From: Hydractinia symbiolongicarpus
Taxonomy: Eukaryota > Cnidaria > Hydrozoa > Anthoathecata > Hydractiniidae
NCBI RefSeq assembly: GCF_029227915.1
Contig: NC_079882.1
Span: 9,736,001-9,796,000, forward strand
Length of the DNA stretch: 60,000 nt
Reading direction: 5' to 3'
Shown here piece after piece: positions 57,601-60,000 of the stretch (the first letter of the stretch is position 1; every line of letters starts with the position of its first letter). Made by a program: the position numbers and the translations under genes. Under the pieces are notes generated by a model, which was given only the letters and a program-made list of their open reading frames with translations, did no database searches and had not been told where the DNA came from.

Positions 57601-59835
57601 ACAACTGCATCAATTGTATCATTACGAAAATGCTAAATAAAATTAATGAGGATATAAAATGTACACCTAATCAAAAACTTTTCTGGTCTATTATTGCAAA
57701 GAATTTGTTATCAAACAACAATGGATTTTCACGAAATTAGCTTGTTGTGGTAAAACCACGACTATCCTTGCATCCTCACTGATCATTTACCAGCCATGAA
57801 TGATACAGTTTCAAGTAAAACTGTGACCCAGGACCTTGCTGTGATGCATGCATCATGAAGATCATTCATAGCAGAAGAATCTTCTAAAAAAATATGAAAC
57901 GTATTGCGGCATAATGCGTTACAATGATGTGCAGTATGTCACTGGAGGTAAAGTGTTTTATAAAAGAAAGGACAGTGAAGAATGGCATGGACCAGGCACT
58001 GTATTTGGATAAGAAAAAAAAAAATACTTGTCAATCATGGTGGAAGTTATGAAAGAGTTGGTTGGAGAAGATAGATCAAGTGTCACATTCACAGAAACCT
58101 TCAAAAGACAAAAAATGTGTATTTTCTATGTATTTAGATCTGTATTCTAATAGAAGACGAAAAATTTGATATATATGATCTTAAAAGTGCTACTACAGAA
58201 GCACTAGTAACTGAGGTTGTACCTATCGATAATTTACAAATAAATGAGGCATCAAAAAACAACTAATGAAACGTCAAAAAGTAAAACTATGATCAATATA
58301 AATTACAAGAAACACGTCTACAGTTCAACAAATACCAAAGTTAAAGACCAAAATCATCTATAAGCTAATTATAAACTGGAGGATTAGTACACTGCAGAGC
58401 AGGTGAAGTAAGCTGATAGGCAGGCTATATGGCAGCTGTATAAATGTACAAAATGAAGACACAGATTTCAAATGATGTGTGAGTGAATGGCAACTTTTCA
58501 TTGAGATTAACCATACTGAAGAAGTATTATTAGTGATAAAAGCAACTATAAAAGATGAGGTCTTAAATGCGAAATATAATGAATACATCAATTGGCAAGA
58601 CAACAATTATTTCTCCACTATAGGTCATGATATCCACAAGACGATCACAACAAAAAAATAGAGAAAAAAAAAAAAAATAGAAACAAATGTCAAAGTTTGT
58701 TTGCGTATAAAAAGTTTTGAATAAGAAGAGGTTAAAAATTTGACTATAGAATCCCAAAGGTTTTCAAAAGAAAGTCTTCCTACTGTACTTACAATGTTAG
58801 CAACCTACTAATTGGAATGTCACACCTTAGATTTCAAGACAGCATTTTTTCAAAGCAATCAGATTGATAGGAAAGTATTTATGAAGCCCCAAAAAGGAAC
58901 CAAATACAACCAAAAAATAGGTAAAGATATATGGATCTTAACATTTGTCCAAGATTTGTGAAACTAGAATTGCGGAATTTTTATTTTTCCTCAAGGTGTT
59001 GAGTTATCCACGGGCATTGATATACATGGGTGAAACATGTGATAAACAAAATGTTGAATACAAATCTAGAAAGTATCTTGTGCTGCATAGATACAAATCT
59101 TTATATAAAGCTTCATGTGCAACAAAGTCTTCAGAAGACAAGCGATTAAGGGTTGGCATAGCTTCTCTCTAAACAAAATGAACATGATGCAGAAAAGGAA
59201 AGAGGGGGATTGTTTATTTTCTATTTTAGGCGATTGCTAAGAAGAATAGCTTGGTAGAGGGGTTAAATTGTGTTGAACGAATTTTGTTAGTAAAATTGTT
59301 GCGTTTAATCTAGTGGTGTTCTTATGTGTTGTATTGGATTAATTGGATTCCTTTGGTGTTACGTTATACATAAAGGATTGTTGTGAAGATAACATGCATA
59401 ATTAACATGAGCCACTTCACAAATGTCCCTTTCTTTGTTAGTTGCACATGAGTAGGTTTACGGTTACAGTAATAGTACTAATGGTAAAACCAATATAGTT
59501 AATACAAATACATAATACTTAACAATTAATAACATAAGAATCAATAGTAAAAACTTGGGAAGTCAATGCTGTGAAAGCATATAATGTAATTGAAAATATT
59601 GGTGATTTAGACATTATGTAAAAAAATATAACATTTAAAAATTTTAATAAACTCTGTTAGAATTATAAATAAACATATACAAAAATAATATACATTGAAA
59701 ATTAACCTTACTTTCACTCTTATTAAACAACTTCCCTTCTTTCTCTTTAAACCATAGTATTCCTTCTTTGTTGAATTGTTCAGATGGCTGAGAAGCAAGA
59801 ACAGATAGATCTTTGTGGTTAAATCGGAACGGCAT
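45688..59835 (-). CDS. Inositol polyphosphate 4-phosphatase (INPP4) with PH domain, 34 exons
   Basis: Phosphatase removing the 4-phosphate of PtdIns(3,4)P2; ends PI3K signals and acts on endosomes (family knowledge). Exons: 59712-59835, 57162-57226, 56178-56262, 55996-56086, 55829-55892, 55035-55070, 54847-54949, 54637-54752, 54445-54555, 54219-54298, 54053-54098, 53724-53759, 53399-53445, 53111-53158, 52911-52985, 52514-52571, 52060-52165, 51636-51740, 51277-51397, 51068-51123, 50882-50997, 50667-50814, 50536-50582, 50389-50464, 49745-49917, 49510-49633, 47761-47828, 47556-47602, one unresolved near 47250-47297, 46951-47065, 46753-46850, 46567-46679, 46243-46397, 45688-45823. Total is about 1,010 residues. 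Exons 1-4 encode a PH domain ([20 protein letters not shown]), exons 7-11 a C2 domain ([24 protein letters not shown]), and the penultimate exon the C-x5-R active site [24 protein letters not shown] and [15 protein letters not shown] are INPP4 hallmarks. INPP4A versus INPP4B cannot be decided. Confidence 0.9.
48091..49076. mobile_element. TTAA-flanked non-autonomous DNA transposon in an INPP4 intron
   Basis: Inverted ends of 23 bp (left 48091-48113, beginning TTAAGGTGGCTTACTACTAA; right 49054-49076, its inverted relative with three mismatches) begin and end with TTAA. TTAA at both borders fits piggyBac-type insertion (family knowledge). The ~986-bp interior holds a 69-codon minus-strand ORF (48781-48990) that interrupts no INPP4 exon and resembles no transposase, so the copy is non-autonomous. 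Confidence 0.75.
49925..50350. repeat. ATTC microsatellite split by a MITE-like insertion
   Basis: TTCATTCATT runs occur at 49927-49960 and again at 50317-50348. Between them, about 49977 to 50308, lies a segment with imperfect inverted ends sharing TCCATCTGG and related TTAATT/CGCGCTAATT motifs. The simplest reading is a short DNA element inserted in a tetranucleotide repeat within an INPP4 intron. Confidence 0.5.
53021..53099. repeat. 41-bp tandem duplication in an INPP4 intron
   Basis: ATCTAAGTACGACAATGCAC and the following bases to GACAT occur twice, starting at 53021 and 53062, with few differences. Intronic and without evident function. Confidence 0.8.
57440..59215 (+). pseudogene. Ty1/copia-type retrotransposon pol relic in INPP4 intron 1
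   Basis: Plus-strand coding fragments, opposite to INPP4, in several frames with many stops. In order: an integrase core piece with DNGREFIN-like coding and [12 protein letters not shown] (57540-57610), an integrase tail with [18 protein letters not shown] (57950-58010), a reverse transcriptase start (about 58530-58600), a reverse transcriptase block with [20 protein letters not shown] (58830-58890), and an RNase H tail (about 59040-59170, [13 protein letters not shown]). Integrase upstream of reverse transcriptase is the Ty1/copia order and excludes Ty3/gypsy. LTRs were not identified. The copy is dead and old. Confidence 0.75.
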
Positions 59836-60000
59836 ATTTTTTGTAAAGTTTATATCTACATGACAAAAAGATGACAAGATATTCCAAAGAAACCAACAGG
59901 AAAAGTTGATGTGTTTATTTTCCGGTGAATTAGTTGAAAAGTATATCTAAATTACTAATCGACAAATTAGATGTAACAATATGAACACATTTATGACATC
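59836..60000. other. INPP4 5' flank
   Basis: Upstream of the INPP4 start codon on the minus strand. The coding frame stays open upstream of the ATG at 59835 but offers only a TTG, so 59835 is taken as the start. No promoter motif is identified. Confidence 0.4.

Overview
This is a window of an AT-rich animal nuclear genome. Genes have many short exons with GT-AG introns, protein-coding exons are scattered in low-GC sequence, and transposon debris of several classes fills the introns and spacers. The protein set, a cnidarian-style Polinton and the repeat types suggest a cnidarian, most likely a hydrozoan; the species cannot be fixed from sequence alone.

Layout from left to right. (1) 359-6028, minus: six exons of a WD-repeat gene recognisable as PAK1IP1 (ribosome biogenesis), running off the left edge at its 3' end and with its first coding exon not found. 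(2) 6029-12290: gene-free spacer with two MITE-like elements. (3) 12441-19800: a decayed 7.4 kb Polinton/Maverick with 226-bp terminal inverted repeats and a TTGAAC target duplication, inserted into an old non-LTR retrotransposon whose reverse transcriptase pieces lie on both sides. Inside are remains of protein-primed DNA polymerase B, an rve integrase, a probable capsid fragment and several small structural-type ORFs. (4) 22064-22418: a tRNA-derived SINE. (5) 22628-31377, plus: a complete 15-exon ACAD8 (isobutyryl-CoA dehydrogenase) gene, 418 codons plus stop. (6) 32810-35888, plus: a broken prolyl-4-hydroxylase-type 2OG-Fe(II) oxygenase gene with stops and frameshifts. (7) 37082-40271, plus: a complete 5-exon MRPL58/ICT1 gene (mitochondrial ribosome rescue). 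(8) 40398-42350: two arrays of a ~194-bp repeat with a hairpin head. (9) 42680-44410, plus: a coiled-coil gene with an N-myristoylation start. (10) 44743-45216, plus: a single-exon EF-hand-like gene. (11) 45688-59835, minus: a large 34-exon inositol polyphosphate 4-phosphatase (INPP4) with an N-terminal PH domain; its introns carry a TTAA-flanked DNA element, a second MITE and a dead Ty1/copia-type retrotransposon.

The host genes are unrelated housekeeping and signalling genes and do not form a pathway: ribosome assembly (PAK1IP1), mitochondrial valine catabolism (ACAD8), mitochondrial translation rescue (MRPL58) and phosphoinositide turnover (INPP4). ACAD8 and MRPL58 act in the same organelle but nothing in the sequence links their control. 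Exon boundaries of the four recognised host genes were checked by splice dinucleotides and reading phase, and all join except one INPP4 junction near 47250-47300, reported as a finding. The most noteworthy system is the nested Polinton with its uncharacterised ORF set; the most noteworthy host oddities are a duplicated splice donor in ACAD8, the decayed oxygenase, a minisatellite that makes up most of an MRPL58 intron, and the unresolved INPP4 exon.
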